Below are positions 25,837 through 34,922 of a DNA stretch of 64,000 nucleotides, in pieces; within the stretch, counting starts at the first letter, position 1, and each line of letters begins with the position of its first letter. The DNA lies in contig NZ_BQYJ01000004.1 of NCBI RefSeq assembly GCF_023168165.1, forward strand, positions 186,001 to 250,000, read 5' to 3'. The notes under the pieces were generated by a model. The model worked only from the letters and a program-made list of their open reading frames with translations, ran no database searches and was not told the origin of the DNA. The position numbers and the translations under genes are program-made. Origin of the DNA: Niallia sp. NCCP-28 (lineage in GTDB: Bacteria > Bacillota > Bacilli > Bacillales > Cytobacillaceae).

Positions 25837-25881
25837 CATCAACAGGCAATAAGCTTCCAAATGATTAAAGTTTCATTTTAT
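25837..25881 (-). repeat. Family A mini form, decayed (copy A5)
   Basis: On the minus strand ATAAAATGAAACTTTAATCA ... TTATTGCCTGTTGATGA. It resembles the mini copies A2 and A10, including the TTACTGCC-like core, but several positions have changed and the right end is lost. Confidence 0.45.
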
Positions 25882-25916
25882 GGATCATTATTTTGTCTGA
25901 CTGAATGCAGCGCTTC

Positions 25917-26729
25917 CTAAATAAATAACAGCAAACTGATCGCCATTACAGCCATCCCTGCAACTAATCCATAAATCGACAGATGGCCTTCATCATATTT
26001 TTTTGCTGCTGGCAAAAGTTCATCTAAAGAGATAAAAACCATAATTCCTGCAACTGCTGCAAAAATGAGGCCAAACATAATATCATTTAAAAATGGCATT
26101 AATAGTAAAAAAGCAACAAGTGCCCCTACCGGCTCTGCTAAACCAGATAAAAAGGAAAGTTTAAAAGCCTTTTTCTTATCCCCTGTTGCAAAATAAATCG
26201 GAACGGCTACCGCAATACCCTCTGGAATATTATGAATAGCTATCGCAACAGTAATGGCGACGCCAAGCCCTGGATCTTGCAATGCCGCGGTGAATGTTGC
26301 AATGCCTTCAGGAAAATTATGAATAGCTATCGCTAATGCAGTAAATGTCCCCATTTTCAATAATGCCTGATCCTTTTTTTTCTCCAGATCCACTGCATTG
26401 ATTTCTTCCACTTTTTTCAACTCATGCGGATTATTTTGTTCTGGTACAAATTTGTCAATAAGACCGATAAGTAATATGCCGGCAAAAAATCCGCCTACTG
26501 TTAACCAGTTCCCTAAATGATCTCCCAAAGAATCCACAAGTGCAACCTTGGCTTTAACAAAAATCTCAATCATGGAAACATAAATCATTACACCTGCTGA
26601 AAAGCCAAGCATCCAAGATAAAAATTTAGTATTAGTAGTAGAGGTAAAAAAAGCAAGCATACTTCCGATACCTGTTGCAAGGCCTGCTAATAATGTTAAA
26701 CCAAAAGCTAATAATAAATTATCTGGCAT
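25917..26729 (-). CDS. zupT: ZIP family divalent metal transporter ZupT
   Basis: A 270-residue zinc/iron permease with eight predicted membrane segments. The two metal-binding helices carry AIAIHNFPEGIATF (~residue 135) and AIAIHNIPEGIAVAVP (~165), the H-N-x-P-E-G pair typical of ZupT. EPVGA follows at ~199. The cytosolic loop (~100-120) is charged rather than histidine-rich. It imports Zn2+ and other divalent ions. The ribosome binding site AAAGGGGGAT precedes ATG. A poorly spaced TTGACG (26832-26837, minus strand) may be its -35. No Zur box was recognised. Confidence 0.92.
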   Translation of the reverse strand: MPDNLLLAFGLTLLAGLATGIGSMLAFFTSTTNTKFLSWMLGFSAGVMIYVSMIEIFVKAKVALVDSLGDHLGNWLTVGGFFAGILLIGLIDKFVPEQNNPHELKKVEEINAVDLEKKKDQALLKMGTFTALAIAIHNFPEGIATFTAALQDPGLGVAITVAIAIHNIPEGIAVAVPIYFATGDKKKAFKLSFLSGLAEPVGALVAFLLLMPFLNDIMFGLIFAAVAGIMVFISLDELLPAAKKYDEGHLSIYGLVAGMAVMAISLLLFI

Positions 26730-27079
26730 CCTTATCCCCCTTTATCTATCTTTATTCTTGACTATGTTTAAGAATGCTTTAACAAAACAAGATTGGAACT
26801 ATTTATTTGAAATATAGTCTCCATTTAGATTCGTCAATATTTCCAGTTTATCCAACATAAACTTATCATCCATTCACTAGTCTTTTTTTGCTTTGCATAA
26901 AAATGTTTCCTATAGGAAAATTTTATACACCTTACAAAAATACGTCAAATTATATTTATACACTATTATATTAAAATGTTTGTTTCATAAATAAAACACA
27001 TGGAACTAGCCGTTAATCCATATAAAGGAGGGATAAAATAATGAAGCAAATATGCGAGGAGAATAATTCTACACTTACT
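26730..27079. other. Intergenic region upstream of zupT
   Basis: It holds a 14-base perfect palindrome TTTCCTATAGGAAA at 26906-26919 and, at 27025-27043, a strong AAAGGAGGG followed by ATG on the plus strand. That start is discussed in the findings. Confidence 0.5.
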
Positions 27080-27292
27080 TTATTTAAATTCAGCCAAATA
27101 CTTTTGAATTTTCTTTATCACCTCTGTAACCGCCATTGTGCCAATACTGTCTATAAGCACATGATCATAAATTGCTTTACATCCATAAAAAGCGGCGGTT
27201 CCTATTGTCAAATCCAAAATAAAAAAACGCTTAACTGCTGTAAAGGGGATAAACACTACAACATTGCTCTTATTCTCCTTTATTGTCTCCAT
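27080..27292 (-). CDS. Small hypothetical protein
   Basis: A 70-residue product that I do not recognise. It begins METIKENKSNVVVFIPFTAV, has a hydrophobic middle (RFFILDLTIGTAAFYG) and a helical, basic C terminus (EVIKKIQKYLAEFK). AAGGAGGG stands five bases before ATG, which is the main reason to believe it. No promoter or terminator is clear. A plus-strand ORF with an equally good ribosome binding site (27041 onward) runs antisense through it; its Cys/Tyr/His-rich product looks like a shadow. Confidence 0.5.
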   Translation of the reverse strand: METIKENKSNVVVFIPFTAVKRFFILDLTIGTAAFYGCKAIYDHVLIDSIGTMAVTEVIKKIQKYLAEFK

Positions 27293-27374
27293 TTGTACCC
27301 TCCTTATTATTTTTTCTATGCTATGTATGGAATAGATTGTCTTATGATTTTTTGCTATGAACTTTTTGGCATCA

Positions 27375-27487
27375 TAAAGTGAAACTTCAATCAGGCTTTT
27401 ATAGGCAAGTTTCTATCCACCTATATTTCTCGTTTTCTCTTATAATCCCTTAGGCGGGAGACAAAAGCCCGTTAATGCGTGATAAAA
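27375..27487 (+). repeat. Family A repeat, deletion form (copy A6)
   Basis: ATAAAGTGAAACTTCAATCAG joins directly to GCTTTTATAGGCAAG. The first stem-loop is missing, exactly the piece between two CAATCAG direct repeats in the full element. The remaining stems and the GTTAATGCGTGATAAA end are intact. Confidence 0.85.
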
Positions 27488-27551
27488 AGAGAAAAGGCGG
27501 CTTAAAATATAGTCGCTATATATCTTAAGACACCCCACATCAAAATTCTTA

Positions 27552-29576
27552 CTATTCTACATGTTCAAACAATGTAACACTCTCCATATAATTAATAAAT
27601 CTTCTTAATTCTTTTACTTGATCTTTTGTAATATCGCCAGTTTCATACATTCTGCGTATTTCTGATCGCTCTTTATCAAGCACTTTTATGCGAAGTTCTT
27701 CCTTTTGTTCTTCCATTCCCTCACTACTTCTGCTGGTTGGCAGTTTCATTCGATTAATCATTCTTTTGTAATCAAGAATCACCGCGGCGAAAGCTTCTTT
27801 TTCTTCTTTTGCATTTGCCTCAAGATTTTTAAGAGCATATTCCATCGCTTTTAATTGAATCTCACGGCCAATTGCTAAATGAGACTTTTGTCTATCATAA
27901 TCTTTGTGAAGTCTGCCTACTACATGTTTACAACCTCTAATCAGTATTCCAATAAAATATTTTGTTGCTGATTTCAAATTATTGGAAAGCACTTCCTCTC
28001 TGTAATTCAATGCCTTCTCTAATTTTGCATATAATCCACTATTCAGCTTCTCATTTTCAAACATTTCCTGAATATATTTTCTTTCCATCTTCAATGCCAT
28101 TAAGCCGAGTTCCACCTTGTTTTTTTGCAATCGTTCATTTGACTCTTCCTGATTCAACCCTTGCTGAATTTGCTGTATTCTGAATTTATATTCTCCAATC
28201 AACTGATATACAGCTGTTTCATTTTCCTCATTTAATTCTTGCTTTAATGTTGCTACTGCAGATAATAAAAGCACCTTTTTCGCTTCTGGCAAATTTATTC
28301 CCGTTTCCATTCCTTCTTCTACCACTTCTCCTCCGCTTACTAATGGCAGAATAAAGGTAGCAGCCAATAAAGTAAATAAAATAACTCCTGCCGCTAAAAA
28401 AAGCAGTAAAGAGCGTTCAGGAAATGCATCTCCGCTTTCCAAATAATAGGGAATGGATAGTATCCCCGCCATCGTAACTGCCCCGCGAACACCTGTTAAG
28501 CTTATTAACAGCGCTGTTTTTGCAGTAGGTTTTTCTTCTTTTTTTACTTGAAGGAACCTATATTCATAATATGAAAACAAGTAAGACCAAATAAATCGAA
28601 TTCCTAAAATAACAATGCCTATAGCAATAACATATCCAATAATCAGCCAATTTCCTATATTGGGATTTGCGACCGTTTCAACCATAGAAGAAGGAATATT
28701 TAAACCTAATAATAAAAAGACTATTCCATTTAAAATAAATAAAATAATGCTCCAAATATTTTCCGTAAGCACTTGCTCCTCTGCCATAATAATCTCCGTT
28801 TTTTCCCTTACGATAGTATGAATAATGCCGCCGACGACTACTGCAATAACACCTGAAGCATGCAGCATTTCTTCTGTTACAATAAAAATAATAAATGGGG
28901 CAATAATTTGCAGCAACGAATGAAATGTTACATCATTAATACCTTGCCTGCGCAATGTAAAACGGATCCATATTATAATAAGACTAAGCAATACACCTAA
29001 AACAGCCCCAGCAATAAACATATACATAAAATCATATGTTGCCTTCTGCAAAGAAAAAACTCCCGTTACTACGGCTGCAACTGCATAATTAAACGCAACT
29101 AAACCGGAAGCATCATTAATCAATGATTCTCCTCTAACCAAATTCAGCACTTTCTCTGGAATATGTATACGCTTTGCAATTCCATTTACTGCTACTGGAT
29201 CAGTTGGAGAAAGAATAGCCGCTAAAGCAAAAGCTGCAGCAAGAGGGATCTCTGCTATCATCCAATGAATAAAATATCCTCCTCCAATAGTCGTTACAAG
29301 CACGAGCACAATTGCGTTGCCAAAAATAGGCGCTTTCATCTTCCATAATTCATCCCGCGGAAAATACCTTCCATCATTGTATAAAAGAGGTGCAATAAAC
29401 AGCAGCAAAAACCATTCTGTTTCAATCTCTAAAGAAAAATCATTAAATACTAAAGAAATGATAACACCAAATGCTATTTGAGTTAATGCTGTAGGGATAA
29501 ACGGTATATAGTGACTAGTGATGTTTGAAATTAATAAGCAAGACAACAGCAATATGATAGTCATTAGCAAATCCAT
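27552..29576 (-). CDS. nhaK: CPA1 family Na+(K+)/H+ antiporter (NhaK/YvgP-like)
   Basis: A 674-residue antiporter. About 12 membrane segments occupy residues 1-410, with LSPTDPVAVNGIAKRIHIP (~125) and RGESLINDASGLVAF (~147), the CPA1 ion-binding runs, and LTGVRGAVTMAG (~358). A long, charged, partly coiled C-terminal domain (~420-674) is cytosolic. Length and layout match B. subtilis NhaK (YvgP), which exchanges Na+, K+, Li+ or Rb+ for protons. The start ATG at 29576 follows AAGGAGAA. It appears monocistronic. The family is sure, the symbol less so. Confidence 0.85.
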   Translation of the reverse strand: MDLLMTIILLLSCLLISNITSHYIPFIPTALTQIAFGVIISLVFNDFSLEIETEWFLLLFIAPLLYNDGRYFPRDELWKMKAPIFGNAIVLVLVTTIGGGYFIHWMIAEIPLAAAFALAAILSPTDPVAVNGIAKRIHIPEKVLNLVRGESLINDASGLVAFNYAVAAVVTGVFSLQKATYDFMYMFIAGAVLGVLLSLIIIWIRFTLRRQGINDVTFHSLLQIIAPFIIFIVTEEMLHASGVIAVVVGGIIHTIVREKTEIIMAEEQVLTENIWSIILFILNGIVFLLLGLNIPSSMVETVANPNIGNWLIIGYVIAIGIVILGIRFIWSYLFSYYEYRFLQVKKEEKPTAKTALLISLTGVRGAVTMAGILSIPYYLESGDAFPERSLLLFLAAGVILFTLLAATFILPLVSGGEVVEEGMETGINLPEAKKVLLLSAVATLKQELNEENETAVYQLIGEYKFRIQQIQQGLNQEESNERLQKNKVELGLMALKMERKYIQEMFENEKLNSGLYAKLEKALNYREEVLSNNLKSATKYFIGILIRGCKHVVGRLHKDYDRQKSHLAIGREIQLKAMEYALKNLEANAKEEKEAFAAVILDYKRMINRMKLPTSRSSEGMEEQKEELRIKVLDKERSEIRRMYETGDITKDQVKELRRFINYMESVTLFEHVE

Positions 29577-29723
29577 AAACTTCTCCTTAAAAAACTAAGT
29601 TTTCCTCTATTCTATTTATAAAAGAGGGATCTTATTTATCTACTGGTTCTTTTATAATTTCTCTTCTTGTTTGTCTCTATCCTATACTTTTTATTTTAAT
29701 CTATCCGTCCAATAAGCAAAATA

Positions 29724-29764
29724 AAAAACCATCTGAATGTCTCTATAATTCAGATGGTTTTTTT
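29724..29764 (-). terminator. Terminator of the decarboxylase-chemoreceptor operon
   Basis: AAAAAACCATCTGAAT pairs with ATTCAGATGGTTTTTT around a nine-base loop, right at the chemoreceptor stop. Confidence 0.9.
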
Positions 29765-29766
29765 CT

Positions 29767-31464
29767 TTAAAACTTAAATTTATTAACAGCTTCAAGTAAA
29801 CTTTCTGCCATTTTAGATAGATTATTAGATGCATAGACTATCTCATCAATAACTGCCGTTTGCTCTTCTGAAGCAGCTGATACATTTTGAGCATGCCCGG
29901 AGAATTCTGCTGAAGCATCTGATAATTGATCAATCGATGCAGCAATCCGGCTTCCATCATCATTCATGCCAATAATTTTATGTTCAATTAATGAAATTTG
30001 ATGAGCAACTTCATTTACCGAATAGCGAATTTTTTCAAATGAAGCACCTGCTTCATCAACAGTTGTTAAACCTGTCTGCACGGCCTGATAACCTTTTGAC
30101 ATTGTTTCAACCGCTTTATAAGATTGATCTTGCATGTAAATAATCTTTTCGCTGATTTGTTTAGCTGCACTGCCAGATTCTTCCGCTAATTTACGCACTT
30201 CCTCCGCAACTACCGAAAACCCTTTGCCATGCTCTCCTGCCCGTGCAGCTTCAATGGATGCATTTAAAGCCAATAAATTTGTTTGATTTGCAATGTTGGA
30301 GATTAATGTAACAATTTCACTAATTTGATTGGAACTTTCATGCAAATAATTAATAACTTCAGCTGTTTCACTAACATTCTGATTAATAATCTGCATCTGC
30401 TCCACTGCTTTTCCTACAACTTCCGAACCAGATTCTGCTGTTGCAGCCGTACTAGTTGAAGTAATGGTAACATTTTTGATGCTAGTTGTAATATCCTCTA
30501 TATTAGTAGTGATATTAACGATATTGCCACCTATTTCTTCAATCGTATCTGCTTGTTGATTTGTACCAGATGCTACCTCTTGAATGGAATCATTAATCAT
30601 AGATATAGAATGGCTCGTTTGTTCTGTGCTTGAAAATAATTGTTGAGAGGTTGCAGCCACTTGCTCTGAACTTTGTGAAACTTGTCCGATAAGAATTTTT
30701 AATTGCTCCGCCATTTTATCAATATTCTTTGACAGCTCACCAATCTCATCATCAGAGTTTACCTTCAATGACTTCCCTGTAAAATCTCCAGACGCCAATG
30801 GTTTTACATATTCAACCAAAGAAACGATAGGCTTTGAAATACGTTTGCTCATCCAGTAAGCTACTATGCTTCCTAAAATTAATACAAAAATAGTTAAACC
30901 TAATGATACATAAATAATTTGAGAAAAAAGTTTTTCAATAAAAGAAGCATCCATGTCCATGCCCAAAATAGCATTTGTTCCCTTTATAGGCATAAAAATA
31001 GATTTATGAATTCCAAATTCATCTTTGTAAATATCACTTATTACTATTTCACCAGCCAAAGCTCGGTTCATATCCTCTGTAAATGAATAATCGGATCCTC
31101 TTTCTTCCGTATCACTTAATGCAGTAATATGCCCCTCATTATTATCTTTCCCAAGTACATATACATTTTCAACATCCGTTTGTTTCTTCAACTCATTTAA
31201 TGTAGATAATAATTGTTGATATGCTTCGTTAGAACCTTCTTCTGCTTCTTGTACATTATCTGCTTCTATATCATCAGAGATAATGGCTAAATTTGCACGC
31301 AGTGTTTGCTCAAATCCCGTAACTACCTGATTTTCCACAATATATCTAGTAAAGGAATACAAGGCTCCACAAAAAACAAATGAACTGATGGCCAACAACA
31401 TAACATAGCTTATTAAATTTTTTCTAAATATAGATCCGCTTTTTTTCTTAGTTGAGGACTGCAA
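29767..31464 (-). CDS. Methyl-accepting chemotaxis protein
   Basis: A 565-residue transmembrane chemoreceptor. TM1 is at ~residues 20-40. An extracytoplasmic single-Cache-like sensor (~45-185) contains [12 protein letters not shown] and [16 protein letters not shown]2 is at ~188-208, with HAMP ~210-262. The MCP signalling domain has its tip in the run [20 protein letters not shown]. The start chosen is TTG at 31464, eight bases after AGGAGG; an ATG ten codons upstream has no proper site. The gene overlaps the decarboxylase end by 17 bases, so the two are translationally coupled. It sits under a c-di-GMP riboswitch. Confidence 0.9.
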   Translation of the reverse strand: MQSSTKKKSGSIFRKNLISYVMLLAISSFVFCGALYSFTRYIVENQVVTGFEQTLRANLAIISDDIEADNVQEAEEGSNEAYQQLLSTLNELKKQTDVENVYVLGKDNNEGHITALSDTEERGSDYSFTEDMNRALAGEIVISDIYKDEFGIHKSIFMPIKGTNAILGMDMDASFIEKLFSQIIYVSLGLTIFVLILGSIVAYWMSKRISKPIVSLVEYVKPLASGDFTGKSLKVNSDDEIGELSKNIDKMAEQLKILIGQVSQSSEQVAATSQQLFSSTEQTSHSISMINDSIQEVASGTNQQADTIEEIGGNIVNITTNIEDITTSIKNVTITSTSTAATAESGSEVVGKAVEQMQIINQNVSETAEVINYLHESSNQISEIVTLISNIANQTNLLALNASIEAARAGEHGKGFSVVAEEVRKLAEESGSAAKQISEKIIYMQDQSYKAVETMSKGYQAVQTGLTTVDEAGASFEKIRYSVNEVAHQISLIEHKIIGMNDDGSRIAASIDQLSDASAEFSGHAQNVSAASEEQTAVIDEIVYASNNLSKMAESLLEAVNKFKF

Positions 31465-33127
31465 AGCATTCTTCCTCCTGTTTCTTTGAATCATTGTTTT
31501 GATTCATCGCTTCAGTAATTCGCGGCATTAAAAAATCAATCATTTCATCCAGATGTTTTGTTTCTGTATATGGAGAAATGGAGAAGAACTTAGATGCATA
31601 TACAGGAAGCCTTTCTTTTGTATCATTTGCCTCAATTAAGCAAACTTTTTTTGTATCCCCAAAAAAGACTTCATCTCTATCGTTGCCTAGAAGTTCAAAC
31701 AGCTTTTGATTTAGCTGGTTTGTTGCTTGAATTGCTTCACTAGTTGCCTTTCCAGAAACTTCTTCTTGCCAGCATGCCTTATTTTCATAAATTCTAAATA
31801 CCGTTATAGGTCCAATATTACATGGGTTAATTACTGCTGCATTAGTAAATGCATTCTCTAATTTTTTGCGGAATGCAAGATTTACTCTTACATAGTTTCC
31901 AAGAATCTGCTGATAACCTTCCATCCCAAAAGCCTGCAATGCAGCATAAATGGCAATAGAACTAGCCATTCGGGAACATTCAAGTGTATATCCTGTATGA
32001 TAGCTGCCATAGCCGCGGTTTCCTACATAAGGAGTCTCAAATTCTTCTAAATCCAACAACCCTAATGAACTTCCATCTTTTGTTAAAAACAAACTTGTTA
32101 AATATGGCGTTTGTCCTAATTTTTGAAAATCGAAACACAAACTATCTGCAAGATATAAATATTGCATTCTCTCTTTAATTTGTAATAATCCTCCTAAAAC
32201 CTCTTCTTCAAATTGTAGCGGGTTTTGTTTAAAATCATATTTATTAAAAATGCTGTAAAATCCACCTAATGCAGAATCCGCATGAACATGTATATGATCT
32301 AGTCTATAAGAGGCTGTAAGGGCATCTAACACTTCTCTAATTTCTTTGACATTATCTATGCCGAATGAATCAGTTGTCCCTGTTGTTGCTACAACGTAAA
32401 CGGGAATGCCCCCTGATTCGATAACTTGAATCATCTTTTGTTTTAAATCATCTATATCCATTGAATGATCTTCCAGTGTATTAACACGAATCAGATGATT
32501 AGATCCAATCCCTGTCGCTTCAATTGATTTTAATAAGCTATAATGTGCACCTTCTGATGCAAAGCAATATAAGTTAGATGGCACTCCTTCTTCTTTCGCT
32601 TTTGGAAACATTTTAGCAATGGCTAGACGCAAACCTGTAAATACGGCTCCTTGTCCTCCCCATGTAGTATATCCCCAGCTTTTAGTATGGTCATAGCCAA
32701 CTAATTTTGACATCATAGAAATAACTTTTACTTCTGCTTCTGCTCCCGCAGGACCATATACATCCCAAAGGTTATTTCCATTTACCAAAACAGTTGTCAG
32801 CATTCCTAAAATCCCAGGAATACTTGCCATTGGCAGAACATTTGTCACAAATTTATGTGTATGATAAGGGTGCCCTTGAACCAATTTAAGTAACTCTTCA
32901 ACTACCGCAGACATTTGCTGTCCACTAGTTGGAATAGTCGATTCTTCAATTAGACCTCGATAAAAATCTGCATCTCTATCCTTTACTTCACCTAAAATAG
33001 ATTTGTTGGGATCTTTATAAGTATCCATTTCCTTAATTAATGCTGCAATTAAATTTAAAAGTTCTTCCTGTTGTTTTGCATTTCCATCCTCACTTGGAAA
33101 AAGCTGCTGAACATCTTTGAAATCCAT
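31448..33127 (-). CDS. PLP-dependent decarboxylase (group II / DDC superfamily)
   Basis: A 559-residue fold-type I PLP enzyme. The cofactor Asp is in [13 protein letters not shown] (~residue 290), and the Schiff-base Lys is probably in [14 protein letters not shown] (~330). [17 protein letters not shown] (~165) and [14 protein letters not shown] (~250) are typical of the glutamate/tyrosine/aromatic amino acid decarboxylase group. The C-terminal third is the small domain. The substrate is not predictable; tyrosine decarboxylase-like enzymes are the nearest I recognise. The start ATG at 33127 follows AAGGAGAC by eight bases. Its leader holds a c-di-GMP-I riboswitch and terminator, and the coupled next gene is a chemoreceptor. 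Confidence 0.85.
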   Translation of the reverse strand: MDFKDVQQLFPSEDGNAKQQEELLNLIAALIKEMDTYKDPNKSILGEVKDRDADFYRGLIEESTIPTSGQQMSAVVEELLKLVQGHPYHTHKFVTNVLPMASIPGILGMLTTVLVNGNNLWDVYGPAGAEAEVKVISMMSKLVGYDHTKSWGYTTWGGQGAVFTGLRLAIAKMFPKAKEEGVPSNLYCFASEGAHYSLLKSIEATGIGSNHLIRVNTLEDHSMDIDDLKQKMIQVIESGGIPVYVVATTGTTDSFGIDNVKEIREVLDALTASYRLDHIHVHADSALGGFYSIFNKYDFKQNPLQFEEEVLGGLLQIKERMQYLYLADSLCFDFQKLGQTPYLTSLFLTKDGSSLGLLDLEEFETPYVGNRGYGSYHTGYTLECSRMASSIAIYAALQAFGMEGYQQILGNYVRVNLAFRKKLENAFTNAAVINPCNIGPITVFRIYENKACWQEEVSGKATSEAIQATNQLNQKLFELLGNDRDEVFFGDTKKVCLIEANDTKERLPVYASKFFSISPYTETKHLDEMIDFLMPRITEAMNQNNDSKKQEEECFAVLN

Positions 33128-33157
33128 AAAATTTGTCTCCTTTTTTTTATTGCACAC

Positions 33158-33193
33158 AAAAAAGCATTTTGCCTATTTCAAGAGGCAAAATGC
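33158..33193 (-). terminator. Riboswitch-associated intrinsic terminator
   Basis: On the minus strand GCATTTTGCCT (33193-33183) pairs perfectly with AGGCAAAATGC (33174-33164), followed by TTTTTT. It ends about 30 bases before the decarboxylase start. It therefore works as a regulated attenuator, not a gene end. Confidence 0.88.
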
Positions 33194-33227
33194 AAATAAA
33201 AGATAGCTCAATCAGTATCTTTTGCAT

Positions 33228-33310
33228 GCGGCCCAGCTATCATAGCATTATTATTAACGCCTTAGATCTGAAGCTTTGCGTCTTCGTTTTTCAACGAGTT
33301 TGCCTAACTA
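33228..33310 (-). promoter_or_regulatory. Cyclic-di-GMP-I (GEMM-I) riboswitch aptamer
   Basis: On the minus strand the aptamer reads TTAGGCAAAC, then a stem TCGTT-GAAA-AACGA with a GNRA tetraloop, then the invariant GACGCAAAGC. Next comes a receptor-like TCTAAG, a second stem, CTATGATAGCTGGGCC and closing bases. These pieces occur in the order of the Vibrio Vc2 aptamer. A hairpin AAAAGATA/TATCTTTT (33223-33216 with 33205-33198) and the terminator at 33158-33193 form the expression platform. Whether c-di-GMP turns the operon on or off is not decided by the sequence. Confidence 0.9.
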
Positions 33311-33344
33311 TATAAATATATAAATTAATAAGTCCAATTGTTTC

Positions 33345-33373
33345 ATCATACCAATTTACGATCTACATATCAA
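33345..33373 (-). promoter_or_regulatory. Sigma-A promoter of the riboswitch operon
   Basis: On the minus strand TTGATA (33373-33368), a 17-base spacer and TATGAT (33350-33345). Transcription would begin about 28-30 bases before the aptamer. Confidence 0.75.
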
Positions 33374-33495
33374 TATACCCATTACTTTTTTCACAAACCA
33401 TTTTTTTACAAACAAAAAAAAAGCAAAAAAGATGCAAATGATTCTGCTTCCTCCTTGCTTTGAAAAGCTTTAGTTTTTTTACAAAAACATAAAAA

Positions 33496-34689
33496 TCATA
33501 CTGCCGCATTTCCTTCTTGCTTATGTTCTTGAATCAAAAGCAGCCCCAATTCATGGTAATCCCCTTCATATAACGCTCGCTGCACAAAACGATTTTCACC
33601 TCTAGTATCAAGTACTTCTATCTTGCAATGAGCAGAATTTTTCTGCAGTGCTTTATACAGCTCGATGTCATCATGAATAGGAATGCTGTTTACCTTGGTA
33701 ATTAATTCTCCTATTTTCAAACCCATTTTATCTGCTGGAGAATCAGGGACTATTCCTAAAATCATCACCCCATTATTTTTTCTTGAAAAATAAAAGGATT
33801 TCGTTTTTTCTCTATTTTTTTGTCCGATTGTTATCCATTCACGACCAATAATAGCCAGGAAAATACTTGCATAAACAACAGGCGGATAGAAATAAGCGGC
33901 AATAGAGCTTAGCGTGATAAGCACGCCTAAAAATATTGTGTTTTTTCCGACAGCCTGAATAGCAGTGATCGGATGAACGCCTTGAACTTCTTGTTTAAAT
34001 CCCAATAAAAATGGTACAAGCAACAAGGAATACGTTTCATTTCCTACTGTAAACATAGGCCATCCTTCAATGGGACTGGTTAAAATGCCGTTTGGAATAA
34101 ATAAAAAAAGCGGCAGTAACCAGATTCTTTCTGAAAGATGCACTCCTATATATTGCCCCCGCTTGCTTTTTATTAAACGCGGCGATGTTTTTTGCGCACC
34201 TTTTCTCTTTATAAAGATACCTTCTGCGACAATCAATAATCCTAATAGGATAATAGCAGTTGGAAAAATAATAAGGTTTGCATCTAAATCACTTTTAGAA
34301 AACAAGAAAAAATCCCAGTCTAAATGCAAAGAAAGAATACTTAATAAAATACCCAATCCAACTGTATATACAGATGACAGAAACCTTGTTTTACCGATTA
34401 AACTTAATAAACATGTAAATAAGCCTATATATATAATCATTTCCATTGGAACAACTACAACAAAAAGAATCGATACAACAGATAAACATAGACCAATAAT
34501 CAATCCTGTATTCAAGACTTGCTTTAATTCAAAATAAGCATTTTCTGCCCTTACAGTAAACTGCTTTCTTTCCCTTTTTACTCTAGATACGCCAAGGTAT
34601 GCAGCAAAAAAGAAAGAAAGATAAAATATCGGATTTAAAAATAACTTTCCTGCTCCTTTAAAAATCTCAAATAGAACATCTTGTCCCAT
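33496..34689 (-). CDS. minJ: MinJ-like cell division topology protein (membrane + PDZ)
   Basis: A 397-residue protein, the exact length of B. subtilis MinJ. It has about eight membrane segments (~10-300) with short loops. A cytosolic PDZ domain at ~310-380 contains SPADKMGLKIGELITKVNSIPIHDD. MinJ bridges DivIVA and MinD at poles and septa. In B. subtilis it lies near swrA and ctpB, consistent with ctpB being further along here, though other genes intervene and no swrA is seen. The start ATG follows AAGGTGGG. Confidence 0.85.
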   Translation of the reverse strand: MGQDVLFEIFKGAGKLFLNPIFYLSFFFAAYLGVSRVKRERKQFTVRAENAYFELKQVLNTGLIIGLCLSVVSILFVVVVPMEMIIYIGLFTCLLSLIGKTRFLSSVYTVGLGILLSILSLHLDWDFFLFSKSDLDANLIIFPTAIILLGLLIVAEGIFIKRKGAQKTSPRLIKSKRGQYIGVHLSERIWLLPLFLFIPNGILTSPIEGWPMFTVGNETYSLLLVPFLLGFKQEVQGVHPITAIQAVGKNTIFLGVLITLSSIAAYFYPPVVYASIFLAIIGREWITIGQKNREKTKSFYFSRKNNGVMILGIVPDSPADKMGLKIGELITKVNSIPIHDDIELYKALQKNSAHCKIEVLDTRGENRFVQRALYEGDYHELGLLLIQEHKQEGNAAV

Positions 34690-34862
34690 TTGGACATCCC
34701 ACCTTCTACATACTTGTTAGTTGCTTCATCTGCAGCATAAATCTTATTAAATTTTGAATATACTATTCCTATTAAAACGTTCTAATTCTATTATATTCTA
34801 CTGGGAAATTAATAGAAAGCCTATCTATAATATTTTGGCAAATATACTCAATCGCCAATAAA

Positions 34863-34910
34863 GAAAAGGGGACATCCCGGAAGCCGAAAAACAGCTTCTG
34901 AGATATCCCT
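34863..34910 (-). terminator. Terminator after the phosphofructokinase-like gene
   Basis: On the minus strand GGGATATCTCAGAAGC pairs with GCTTCCGGGATGTCCC, with mismatches, around a loop, followed by CTTTTC. Confidence 0.65.
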
Positions 34911-34922
34911 CCATTAACTCTA

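Noticed and set aside
27041-27382. ORF of 113 codons (plus) with a good ribosome binding site
   Set aside because: Product is rich in Cys, Tyr and His, runs antisense to a better small ORF and into repeat copy A6. Kept only as a finding about the start region.
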